Shown here: piece after piece, positions 1 to 5,830 of the stretch
How the letters are laid out: each line of letters begins with the position of its first letter
How positions within the stretch are numbered: the first letter of the stretch is position 1
DNA from: Verrucomicrobiales bacterium
GTDB taxonomy: Bacteria > Verrucomicrobiota > Verrucomicrobiia > Limisphaerales > UBA1096
Assembly: GCA_011523195.1 (NCBI GenBank)
Contig: WTHH01000224.1
Location: 1 to 7,704, forward strand
Direction of reading: 5' to 3'
DNA: 7,704 nucleotides
Notes under the pieces: model-generated
What the model was told of the DNA's origin: nothing
Database searches by the model: none
What the model saw: the letters and a program-made list of their open reading frames with translations, nothing else
Made by a program: the position numbers and the translations under genes

Positions 1-152
1 ACGCAATGGCGCGAGAAGGCGAGTTGATTCAGGACTTTTGCCTCATCCGGCGTCGGGCGGCGTTGCATGTTTTGAACGCGCCCAGCCCGGCGGCAACTGC
101 ATCACTGGCAATCGGTGAGGAGATCGTCCGCCGCATTCTTTCGGATTCGTAG
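1..152 (+). CDS. lhgO: L-2-hydroxyglutarate oxidase/dehydrogenase, C-terminal fragment (left copy)
   Basis: The frame enters from the window edge (first full codon at 3) and stops at TAG 150-152, leaving the last 49 residues. They contain the segment HVLNAPSPAATASLAIGEEI (fragment residues 22-41). The N-A-P-S-P-A-A-T block with a following small-residue/I-G helix is the conserved C-terminus of the FAD-dependent L-2-hydroxyglutarate oxidase/dehydrogenase family, which oxidises L-2-hydroxyglutarate to 2-oxoglutarate. The full protein is about 400 residues, so the FAD-binding N-terminal part lies outside the window. The gene converges on cotH, with only 21 bp between the stop codons and a 16-bp palindrome in that gap. 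The call rests on one conserved block; a related FAD-dependent oxidoreductase of the DAO family is the alternative. Confidence 0.78.
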   Translation, partial: AMAREGELIQDFCLIRRRAALHVLNAPSPAATASLAIGEEIVRRILSDS

Positions 153-167
153 CGCTTGGCCAAGCGC
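152..167. repeat. 16-bp perfect palindrome GCGCTTGGCCAAGCGC between convergent genes (left copy)
   Basis: The palindrome has no loop, starts on the last base of the lhgO stop codon and ends 6 bp before the cotH stop. It could act as a bidirectional end-of-gene element, but there is no T-tract on either side, so a classical intrinsic terminator is not supported. The same core recurs at 2621-2630 and 2752-2765. Confidence 0.8.
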
Positions 168-173
168 CTGGCT

Positions 174-1874
174 TTAGCGGCCCATGCCGATCAACTTGAG
201 GATTGTGCCCTCAAACTCGCCTTCGAATTGATCGCCCTCCTCGAGGCTGGCCTTGGTGAGCTTGGCTTTGCCGTTGATGAACTGCATGCCCAGCGGTCCG
301 AAGCTGAAGCCTCGCCCCTCCTTGAAAACTCCGCCAGATTCAATGGCATCGGCCGGCTTGAATTTGTCCTCCGGGATGGAGATGTCGACCGACACTGATT
401 TGCCGTCTGATTTACGGCGACCGGAAAAACGGATCGTCGGCTTGTTGCTTCGCCCAAAACCGCCTCCGGCCCATGCACCGTGCACGCCGACATCCGTCAA
501 CTCGACCGGCTTGTCGTTGTGCGTGAGTTGAAGCGTGGCCTTGCCGAGATTGGTTTGTTCGCGCGGCGATTCCTCCATCCATTCGCCGGAGAACTTGGCT
601 TTTACGTTTCCGATTTCGGCGATGACCGGTGGTGCCTTGGGGGTCTTGGTCCACCTTGGCATTGCTTCGCCGGTTTCGTCCATCAGGTCTTCGCGGCGTT
701 CCCTAATGAATTCGCGTGTGCCGCGCAGCGATCGGCTAAAACGGGACTGTTCACGGTTGAGGTGCGGCTCGATCAACGCTTCAATCCGATCACACTCGGC
801 GAGCAGTTCTTCCTCGTTCCAATGTTCCTTGAGAAGGCCGTGGAGAGTCTTGCGGTAACGATCACGCCCCGCCTCAGTCTGATAGAGGTGATAGGCGATG
901 CGGCCCTTGGTTTTTACGGAGAGTGGGGCGCGAAAATCGAAGTTGAGCATGCTGCGTTTTTTGAAAAGCGAATCAGCGCCCCACGGCATGAAGTGAAACT
1001 TGTTCGTCTTGGGATTGAGATAGGCAAAAAAGTTATTGGCGTTGCCGGAGTAGCCATCCCAAAACCCGAGCAGTCCTTCCATCGCCCAGAATCGGTAGAA
1101 CGAATCGAGGTCGATCAATTCGCCGATGGCTTCCTCGGTGACGGAGTCGCCTTCGGACAGTTCGATCAATTTGCGTATATGCGCACGACCGGCTTTGTCC
1201 TCGCCTGTTTTGCGTTCGAAGCTTCCTTCCCAGCCATTATAAAAATCCACCACTGTTCCCTCATAAAGTGTTCCGTCGTCATTGCCAAAGCCGCGCTTCA
1301 GCACAGTCTTTCGGACTGTCTCGACGTGCGTGTACACACCATGATTTTTTCCGTTCACTGTCACTTTGGCGAAGGCGGTGCGAGGGGCGGGGGATCCGGC
1401 GGCATTGAACAGGGCGTATCCCATGACCTGACTGACGATGGTTGAATCCTGCTTGTTGTTGTTCATCGTCAGGTTGGTCAATCCACCGATCTTTGCCTTC
1501 TTGTTCGTGTGGTTGAGTTTAATCTTCAGCGACGGCCGGCTCGTGCTTTGTGAGCCGATGAACCCTTTTTTCCGAAGCCCCACTTTTTCAAATTTTACCC
1601 CATCGATGGTGACGTCGGCGGTGACATACTCGTATGGCCCGTCGATCGGCGCAGTTTTGCGATCCTCATGCAGCGCTGAGATGAAATTGCGTGCCTGATG
1701 ACGTATCTTGTCCCAGTCTTTTTCGGCGACCGTGATCTGCACGTCGAGCACGCGATCTGTCGGGAAGACGTCGTCCAGAGTCAATTCTTTCGCCGATCCC
1801 GTTGTGGCTGCCATGACAGCGGCAAATAGCCAAGCTGTTTGTCTGTTATTGTTTTTCAAGAACATCGTTCCCAT
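174..1874 (-). CDS. Secreted CotH kinase family protein (left copy)
   Basis: This is a 566-residue protein. An N-terminal signal peptide is visible: basic K7-R11, hydrophobic 12-24, and a likely cut after G26-S27-A28, so export is expected; there is no lipobox. The CotH domain spans about residues 38-400. Visible parts are V-G-L-R-K-K-G-F (98-105), the L-F-N-A-A-G-S-P-A-P-R-T stretch (155-166) with V-N-G ... G-V-Y near 173-181, W272-D-G-Y-x-x-N-x-N-N (272-281), and F-M-P-W-G-A-D (295-301), where D301 is the expected catalytic or metal-binding Asp. CotH of Bacillus is a spore-coat protein kinase; the substrate of this bacterial outlier branch is unknown. Residues about 415-566 form a beta-rich, Gly-rich tail I cannot assign. 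ATG at 1874 gives the longest protein; in-frame ATG at 1865 (Met4) is equally plausible because GGGA precedes it closely. The gene lies 42 bp downstream of trpF on the same strand. Confidence 0.88.
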   Translation of the reverse strand: MGTMFLKNNNRQTAWLFAAVMAATTGSAKELTLDDVFPTDRVLDVQITVAEKDWDKIRHQARNFISALHEDRKTAPIDGPYEYVTADVTIDGVKFEKVGLRKKGFIGSQSTSRPSLKIKLNHTNKKAKIGGLTNLTMNNNKQDSTIVSQVMGYALFNAAGSPAPRTAFAKVTVNGKNHGVYTHVETVRKTVLKRGFGNDDGTLYEGTVVDFYNGWEGSFERKTGEDKAGRAHIRKLIELSEGDSVTEEAIGELIDLDSFYRFWAMEGLLGFWDGYSGNANNFFAYLNPKTNKFHFMPWGADSLFKKRSMLNFDFRAPLSVKTKGRIAYHLYQTEAGRDRYRKTLHGLLKEHWNEEELLAECDRIEALIEPHLNREQSRFSRSLRGTREFIRERREDLMDETGEAMPRWTKTPKAPPVIAEIGNVKAKFSGEWMEESPREQTNLGKATLQLTHNDKPVELTDVGVHGAWAGGGFGRSNKPTIRFSGRRKSDGKSVSVDISIPEDKFKPADAIESGGVFKEGRGFSFGPLGMQFINGKAKLTKASLEEGDQFEGEFEGTILKLIGMGR

Positions 1875-1916
1875 TACGGATTTTACAGGGTTTAAGTTAC
1901 CAATTAGCCGAAAAAG

Positions 1917-2561
1917 TCACGCCATCCAAAGCCCCTCGCTTGTGTTTGTCCCCTTGGCATTAGTGATAAGCCCGACCATTTTTGCAGCATCCTTGACGCC
2001 GGGGAAGGCTTCCACACCGCCGGAGACATCCAGCCCGAACGGGGAAACCTGTCCGACTGCGTCGGCGGCATTGTCCGGAGTCAGGCCGCCGGCGAGCAGG
2101 ATTGGTTTACCCAGGCGCTTTGCTTCCACGGCCAGTTCCCAGTTGAATTTTTCACCGGTGCCACCCGGCACGCCCTTGACGTAGCTATCCAGCAGCCAGG
2201 CGTCTGTGTCGTAATCCGGCAACTCGGCAAGTGTGGTTCGGTCCTTCACCCGAAACGCCTTGATCGTGCGTTGCTCAAACTGTGAGCAATACCGGGGTGA
2301 CTCGTTTCCATGAAACTGAAGTGTGTCCAATCCCGCCGTCTCAATAGTGTGCCGAACTGTTTTCGCATCGGCATCGACAAAAACACCGACTCTGGCGACC
2401 TGCTCCGGTAGATCGAGGATGATGTCGGCCGCCTTTTCTACGGACAGGTATCGCGGGCTGGGTTCGTAAAACATGAAACCAAGCGCATCGGCACCGGCGT
2501 CGACCGCCGCCAGCGCATCCTCCGTCGAGGTGATCCCGCAAATTTTCACACGCACACTCAC
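1917..2561 (-). CDS. trpF: Phosphoribosylanthranilate isomerase (left copy)
   Basis: This 214-residue protein catalyses the Amadori rearrangement of N-(5-phosphoribosyl)anthranilate to CdRP in cytoplasmic tryptophan synthesis. It is a complete single-domain TIM barrel of usual family length. Visible landmarks are V-K-I-C-G-I-T (5-11) with catalytic Cys8, S-P-R-Y (35-38), L-Q-F-H-G-N-E (81-87), L-L-D (123-125) with general acid Asp125, G-G-T-G (133-136), L-A-G-G-L (156-160) and G-L-D-V-S-G-G-V-E (176-184) for phosphate binding. The start is GTG at 2561 (GTG at 2555 is possible), because the family begins just before V-K-I-C-G and no ATG lies nearby. The frame stays open upstream to 2888, but only antisense to folK. 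It is divergent from folK and followed 42 bp later by cotH. No other trp gene is in the window. Confidence 0.95.
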   Translation of the reverse strand: MSVRVKICGITSTEDALAAVDAGADALGFMFYEPSPRYLSVEKAADIILDLPEQVARVGVFVDADAKTVRHTIETAGLDTLQFHGNESPRYCSQFEQRTIKAFRVKDRTTLAELPDYDTDAWLLDSYVKGVPGGTGEKFNWELAVEAKRLGKPILLAGGLTPDNAADAVGQVSPFGLDVSGGVEAFPGVKDAAKMVGLITNAKGTNTSEGLWMA

Positions 2562-2568
2562 GGGCAGG

Positions 2569-2596
2569 ACGCTATTGTGATTGTGGCGCGTGTCAA
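2569..2596 (-). promoter_or_regulatory. Possible sigma-70-type promoter for trpF (left copy)
   Basis: On the minus strand there is a perfect TTGACA (2596-2591), then a 16-bp spacer and a weak TAGCGT -10 (2574-2569). Transcription would begin almost at the GTG start, giving a nearly leaderless mRNA. This would fit the absence of a Shine-Dalgarno sequence before trpF. The weak -10 makes this tentative. Confidence 0.22.
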
Positions 2597-2620
2597 CGCT
2601 GCTGTCGGATTTCGGGTTGC

Positions 2621-2630
2621 CTTGGCCAAG
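2621..2630. repeat. CTTGGCCAAG palindrome in the folK/trpF intergenic region (left copy)
   Basis: This 10-bp perfect palindrome is the core of the 16-mer at 152-167. It lies in the 108-bp divergent region, 40 bp before the folK ATG, and is followed by a second half-like CCAAGCG at 2644-2650. It could be an operator or simply another copy of the genome-wide short palindrome. Confidence 0.6.
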
Positions 2631-2669
2631 CGGGCAGGGCAAACCAAGCGCGTGAGTGCAGAGCCAACA

Positions 2670-3167
2670 ATGGCATACGTGGCGATGGGCGCGAATACTG
2701 GCGAACCGGCGGCGACTCTGCGTCTGGCCGCCGTCGAGATTGCCCGTTGGTCGCTTGGCCAAGCGCTTGGCTCGTCCCTTTGGCAGACCGAGCCGGTCGA
2801 CTGCCCACCGGGTTCGCCACCTTTCATCAATGCCGCGCTTGGCTTTGAGCCAAGGCCGGGCACAACACCGGAGTCGTTGCTGGAGCAATTATTGCAACTT
2901 GAGGCGCGCCTTGGCCGGGAGCGCACCGGCTTGGCCAACGAGCCTCGGAAAATCGACTTGGATTTGATCGCGTTTGGGGATGAACAGCGCAATGTCGAGA
3001 CGTTGATTCTGCCTCACCCCCGTGCCCACGAGCGACAATTCGTACTCGCGCCGATGGTGGAAATTGCATCCGACCTGATTTTTCCGGGACGAACAAAAAC
3101 TGTCCAAATGCTATTGGATGAACTGCCCGATCAGGGCGCTGTAAAACTGGGCGAGCCGCTACTATGA
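2670..3167 (+). CDS. folK: 2-amino-4-hydroxy-6-hydroxymethyldihydropteridine pyrophosphokinase, HPPK (left copy)
   Basis: This 165-residue cytoplasmic enzyme transfers pyrophosphate from ATP to 6-hydroxymethyl-7,8-dihydropterin in folate synthesis. The N-terminus A-Y-V-A-M-G-A-N-T-G (2-11) is the HPPK start. L-W-Q-T-E-P-V (37-43) and P-P-F-I-N-A (50-55) form the pterin pocket region. L-G-R-E-R (81-85), P-R-K-I-D-L-D (92-98, Mg-binding Asp96 and Asp98) and L-P-H-P-R-A-H-E-R (114-122) complete the signature. Length is normal for a monofunctional HPPK. ATG 2670 matches the family start; GTG 2652, six codons upstream, is possible; neither has a clear ribosome-binding site. Residues 28-34 (S-L-G-Q-A-L-G) are encoded by the CGCTTGGCCAAGCG palindrome. 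The gene is divergent from trpF and convergent with DUF1501, one base between stops. Confidence 0.95.
   Translation: MAYVAMGANTGEPAATLRLAAVEIARWSLGQALGSSLWQTEPVDCPPGSPPFINAALGFEPRPGTTPESLLEQLLQLEARLGRERTGLANEPRKIDLDLIAFGDEQRNVETLILPHPRAHERQFVLAPMVEIASDLIFPGRTKTVQMLLDELPDQGAVKLGEPLL
2752..2765. repeat. CGCTTGGCCAAGCG palindrome inside folK (left copy)
   Basis: This 14-bp perfect palindrome shares 14 bp with the intergenic 16-mer at 152-167. It is followed at once by CTTGG, giving an overlapping AAGCGCTT. It is read in frame within folK codons 28-32. The same gene also holds a 7-bp-stem hairpin of the same family at 2838-2854 (CTTGGCT, TTG loop, AGCCAAG). Confidence 0.8.
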
Positions 3168-3168
3168 C

Positions 3169-3852
3169 CTACCCTATGATGTCTTGGATTGCGTTGCCTG
3201 TGGTAATTGGCAGGGGACGGTCGCCGACGCCGATGACCTCGGTGTGCGGATCGATGCCAAGCAGTTGATACATTGTCGCGGCGATGTCGTCCGGTCGAAC
3301 CGGGTTTTCTGCCGGGTAGGATGCATTCTTGTCGGACGCCCCGTAGACGTAGCCGCGCTTGATCCCGCCGCCCGCGAGGAGGACGGTGTAGCACTGCGGC
3401 CAATGATCGCGGCTGGAGTTGGCATTGATCTTCGGTGTGCGGCCGAATTCGCCCATCCAAACCACGAGCGTCTCGTCGAGCAAGCCGCGGTCATCCAGGT
3501 CGTTGAGGAAAGTCGGGAGCGTTTGATTGGTGATCGGCAGATGGCGCTTTTCGACGATGGGATACATTCTCGTGTTGTTGAAGCCGTGCGTGTCCCAACC
3601 GCCGAAGGTGGTGCTTTGTCCACCGATGCTGTCGGAAAAGTAGACGTTCACAAACTTGGTGCCGGCCTCGACCAACCGTCGGGCGAGCAGCACGCTTTGC
3701 CCGTACGTGTGCCGACCGTAGGTGTCGCGTATTTTATCCGGCTCCTGTGTGAGGTCGAAAGCGTTGCGCATCTTTGGTGAGTTCAACATGCCAAGCGCTC
3801 GCTCGTAGTAGGCATCGAGGCCGCGTGCACTCGCGGAGTAGTCTAGCAGTCG
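3169..3852 (-). CDS. DUF1501 domain protein, C-terminal part, cut at the palindrome axis (left copy)
   Basis: The coding frame is open from the axis (first codon 3852-3850, CGA) to TAG 3171-3169, giving 227 residues. The Met at 3789 is internal, because the 21 residues before it (R-L-L-D-Y ... Y-Y-E-R-A-L-G) also fit the family. Family landmarks are A-F-D-L and Y-G-R-H-T-Y-G-Q-S (residues 31-34 and 45-53), G-G-W-D-T-H (84-89), M-G-E-F-G-R-T-P-K (133-141), R-D-H-W-P (148-152), a G-G-G turn (161-163) and a C-terminal L-G-I-D-P. DUF1501 proteins are exported, sulfatase/alkaline-phosphatase-fold proteins of unknown function, common in Planctomycetes and Verrucomicrobia; the D-T-H, E-F-G-R and D-H-W motifs look like metal ligands. 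Full length is typically over 400 residues, so the N-terminal half and its signal are lost. Across the axis the frame meets TAG within three codons. Not functional as drawn. Confidence 0.9.
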   Translation of the reverse strand, partial: RLLDYSASARGLDAYYERALGMLNSPKMRNAFDLTQEPDKIRDTYGRHTYGQSVLLARRLVEAGTKFVNVYFSDSIGGQSTTFGGWDTHGFNNTRMYPIVEKRHLPITNQTLPTFLNDLDDRGLLDETLVVWMGEFGRTPKINANSSRDHWPQCYTVLLAGGGIKRGYVYGASDKNASYPAENPVRPDDIAATMYQLLGIDPHTEVIGVGDRPLPITTGNAIQDIIG

Positions 3853-4536
3853 CGACTGCTAGACTACTCCGCGAGTGCACGCGGCCTCGATGCCTACTAC
3901 GAGCGAGCGCTTGGCATGTTGAACTCACCAAAGATGCGCAACGCTTTCGACCTCACACAGGAGCCGGATAAAATACGCGACACCTACGGTCGGCACACGT
4001 ACGGGCAAAGCGTGCTGCTCGCCCGACGGTTGGTCGAGGCCGGCACCAAGTTTGTGAACGTCTACTTTTCCGACAGCATCGGTGGACAAAGCACCACCTT
4101 CGGCGGTTGGGACACGCACGGCTTCAACAACACGAGAATGTATCCCATCGTCGAAAAGCGCCATCTGCCGATCACCAATCAAACGCTCCCGACTTTCCTC
4201 AACGACCTGGATGACCGCGGCTTGCTCGACGAGACGCTCGTGGTTTGGATGGGCGAATTCGGCCGCACACCGAAGATCAATGCCAACTCCAGCCGCGATC
4301 ATTGGCCGCAGTGCTACACCGTCCTCCTCGCGGGCGGCGGGATCAAGCGCGGCTACGTCTACGGGGCGTCCGACAAGAATGCATCCTACCCGGCAGAAAA
4401 CCCGGTTCGACCGGACGACATCGCCGCGACAATGTATCAACTGCTTGGCATCGATCCGCACACCGAGGTCATCGGCGTCGGCGACCGTCCCCTGCCAATT
4501 ACCACAGGCAACGCAATCCAAGACATCATAGGGTAG
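3853..4536 (+). CDS. DUF1501 domain protein, C-terminal part, cut at the palindrome axis (right copy)
   Basis: Exact mirror of the 3169-3852 copy, encoding the same 227 C-terminal residues. The frame begins at the axis with CGA CTG CTA GAC and stops at TAG 4534-4536. Reading back across the axis in this frame gives TCG, CAG, then TAG at 3844-3846, so no natural start is available in the joined sequence. The internal Met at 3916 should not be taken as the start. The alkaline-phosphatase-like landmarks (G-G-W-D-T-H, G-E-F-G-R-T-P-K, R-D-H-W-P) are intact. In related genomes a DUF1553/DUF1549 gene often lies upstream, but that side is replaced here by the mirrored arm. The neighbour folK converges one base away, and I see no terminator between them. 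Confidence 0.9.
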   Translation, partial: RLLDYSASARGLDAYYERALGMLNSPKMRNAFDLTQEPDKIRDTYGRHTYGQSVLLARRLVEAGTKFVNVYFSDSIGGQSTTFGGWDTHGFNNTRMYPIVEKRHLPITNQTLPTFLNDLDDRGLLDETLVVWMGEFGRTPKINANSSRDHWPQCYTVLLAGGGIKRGYVYGASDKNASYPAENPVRPDDIAATMYQLLGIDPHTEVIGVGDRPLPITTGNAIQDIIG

Positions 4537-4537
4537 G

Positions 4538-5035
4538 TCATAGTAGCGGCTCGCCCAGTTTTACAGCGCCCTGATCGGGCAGTTCATCCAATAGCATTTG
4601 GACAGTTTTTGTTCGTCCCGGAAAAATCAGGTCGGATGCAATTTCCACCATCGGCGCGAGTACGAATTGTCGCTCGTGGGCACGGGGGTGAGGCAGAATC
4701 AACGTCTCGACATTGCGCTGTTCATCCCCAAACGCGATCAAATCCAAGTCGATTTTCCGAGGCTCGTTGGCCAAGCCGGTGCGCTCCCGGCCAAGGCGCG
4801 CCTCAAGTTGCAATAATTGCTCCAGCAACGACTCCGGTGTTGTGCCCGGCCTTGGCTCAAAGCCAAGCGCGGCATTGATGAAAGGTGGCGAACCCGGTGG
4901 GCAGTCGACCGGCTCGGTCTGCCAAAGGGACGAGCCAAGCGCTTGGCCAAGCGACCAACGGGCAATCTCGACGGCGGCCAGACGCAGAGTCGCCGCCGGT
5001 TCGCCAGTATTCGCGCCCATCGCCACGTATGCCAT
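4538..5035 (-). CDS. folK: HPPK, folate biosynthesis pyrophosphokinase (right copy)
   Basis: Exact mirror of the 2670-3167 copy: the same 165-residue 6-hydroxymethyl-dihydropterin pyrophosphokinase starting at ATG 5035. The G-A-N-T-G N-terminus, the P-R-K-I-D-L-D Mg-binding motif and L-P-H-P-R-A-H-E-R are all present, so a working enzyme is expected from the native locus. The region before ATG 5035 has no convincing ribosome-binding site. An in-frame GTG at 5053 could add six residues. The frame running the other way over this gene (from 4817) is the antisense extension of trpF and not a gene. Confidence 0.95.
   Translation of the reverse strand: MAYVAMGANTGEPAATLRLAAVEIARWSLGQALGSSLWQTEPVDCPPGSPPFINAALGFEPRPGTTPESLLEQLLQLEARLGRERTGLANEPRKIDLDLIAFGDEQRNVETLILPHPRAHERQFVLAPMVEIASDLIFPGRTKTVQMLLDELPDQGAVKLGEPLL
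4940..4953. repeat. CGCTTGGCCAAGCG palindrome inside folK (right copy)
   Basis: Mirror of 2752-2765. The related hairpin in folK is at 4851-4867 here. Confidence 0.8.
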
Positions 5036-5074
5036 TGTTGGCTCTGCACTCACGCGCTTGGTTTGCCCTGCCCG

Positions 5075-5084
5075 CTTGGCCAAG
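5075..5084. repeat. CTTGGCCAAG palindrome in the folK/trpF intergenic region (right copy)
   Basis: Mirror of 2621-2630. It lies 59 bp upstream of the trpF GTG and 39 bp upstream of the folK ATG, so it is placed where it could affect either divergent gene, but no regulator is suggested by the window. Confidence 0.6.
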
Positions 5085-5108
5085 GCAACCCGAAATCCGA
5101 CAGCAGCG

Positions 5109-5136
5109 TTGACACGCGCCACAATCACAATAGCGT
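5109..5136 (+). promoter_or_regulatory. Possible sigma-70-type promoter for trpF (right copy)
   Basis: Mirror of 2569-2596. TTGACA lies at 5109-5114, with a 16-bp spacer and a weak TAGCGT at 5131-5136. The predicted start of transcription falls at about the GTG codon at 5144 or just before GTG 5150. Confidence 0.22.
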
Positions 5137-5143
5137 CCTGCCC

Positions 5144-5788
5144 GTGAGTGTGCGTGTGAAAATTTGCGGGATCACCTCGACGGAGGATGCGCTGGCGGCG
5201 GTCGACGCCGGTGCCGATGCGCTTGGTTTCATGTTTTACGAACCCAGCCCGCGATACCTGTCCGTAGAAAAGGCGGCCGACATCATCCTCGATCTACCGG
5301 AGCAGGTCGCCAGAGTCGGTGTTTTTGTCGATGCCGATGCGAAAACAGTTCGGCACACTATTGAGACGGCGGGATTGGACACACTTCAGTTTCATGGAAA
5401 CGAGTCACCCCGGTATTGCTCACAGTTTGAGCAACGCACGATCAAGGCGTTTCGGGTGAAGGACCGAACCACACTTGCCGAGTTGCCGGATTACGACACA
5501 GACGCCTGGCTGCTGGATAGCTACGTCAAGGGCGTGCCGGGTGGCACCGGTGAAAAATTCAACTGGGAACTGGCCGTGGAAGCAAAGCGCCTGGGTAAAC
5601 CAATCCTGCTCGCCGGCGGCCTGACTCCGGACAATGCCGCCGACGCAGTCGGACAGGTTTCCCCGTTCGGGCTGGATGTCTCCGGCGGTGTGGAAGCCTT
5701 CCCCGGCGTCAAGGATGCTGCAAAAATGGTCGGGCTTATCACTAATGCCAAGGGGACAAACACAAGCGAGGGGCTTTGGATGGCGTGA
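5144..5788 (+). CDS. trpF: Phosphoribosylanthranilate isomerase (right copy)
   Basis: Exact mirror of the 1917-2561 copy: a complete 214-residue TrpF with catalytic Cys8 in V-K-I-C-G-I-T and Asp125 in L-L-D. GTG 5144 is chosen as start, with GTG 5150 as alternative. The short tail after the last barrel strand (about residues 201-214, ending L-W-M-A) is polar and unlikely to matter for catalysis. The stop TGA at 5786-5788 is followed by a run of five T's (5790-5794) without a stem, so there is no terminator before cotH and read-through into it is possible. Confidence 0.95.
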   Translation: MSVRVKICGITSTEDALAAVDAGADALGFMFYEPSPRYLSVEKAADIILDLPEQVARVGVFVDADAKTVRHTIETAGLDTLQFHGNESPRYCSQFEQRTIKAFRVKDRTTLAELPDYDTDAWLLDSYVKGVPGGTGEKFNWELAVEAKRLGKPILLAGGLTPDNAADAVGQVSPFGLDVSGGVEAFPGVKDAAKMVGLITNAKGTNTSEGLWMA

Positions 5789-5830
5789 CTTTTTCGGCTA
5801 ATTGGTAACTTAAACCCTGTAAAATCCGTA

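Noticed and set aside
480..1445. Long open frame (321 codons) antisense to cotH, mirrored at 6260-7225.
   Set aside because: It lies wholly within the strongly supported cotH gene, and its translation shows no recognisable domain. It is explained by the codon bias of the opposite strand.
2562..2888. N-terminal extension of trpF to an ATG at 2888 (323-residue product).
   Set aside because: The extra residues are antisense to folK, low-complexity and unlike TrpF. The family begins at V-K-I-C-G.
3169..3789. DUF1501 gene beginning at the Met at 3789 (or 3916 in the right arm).
   Set aside because: Family-like sequence continues in frame upstream of that Met to the axis, so the Met is internal and the gene is truncated.
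3841..3864. Insertion sequence or transposon end, or a natural cruciform regulatory site, at the axis.
   Set aside because: There is no transposase, no target-site duplication, and the symmetry extends without a break to both window ends, so no discrete element can be delimited.
5789..5830. Rho-independent terminator or separate promoter between trpF and cotH.
   Set aside because: The five-T run after trpF has no preceding stem, and the TAAAAT at 5820-5825 has no -35 at a workable distance.
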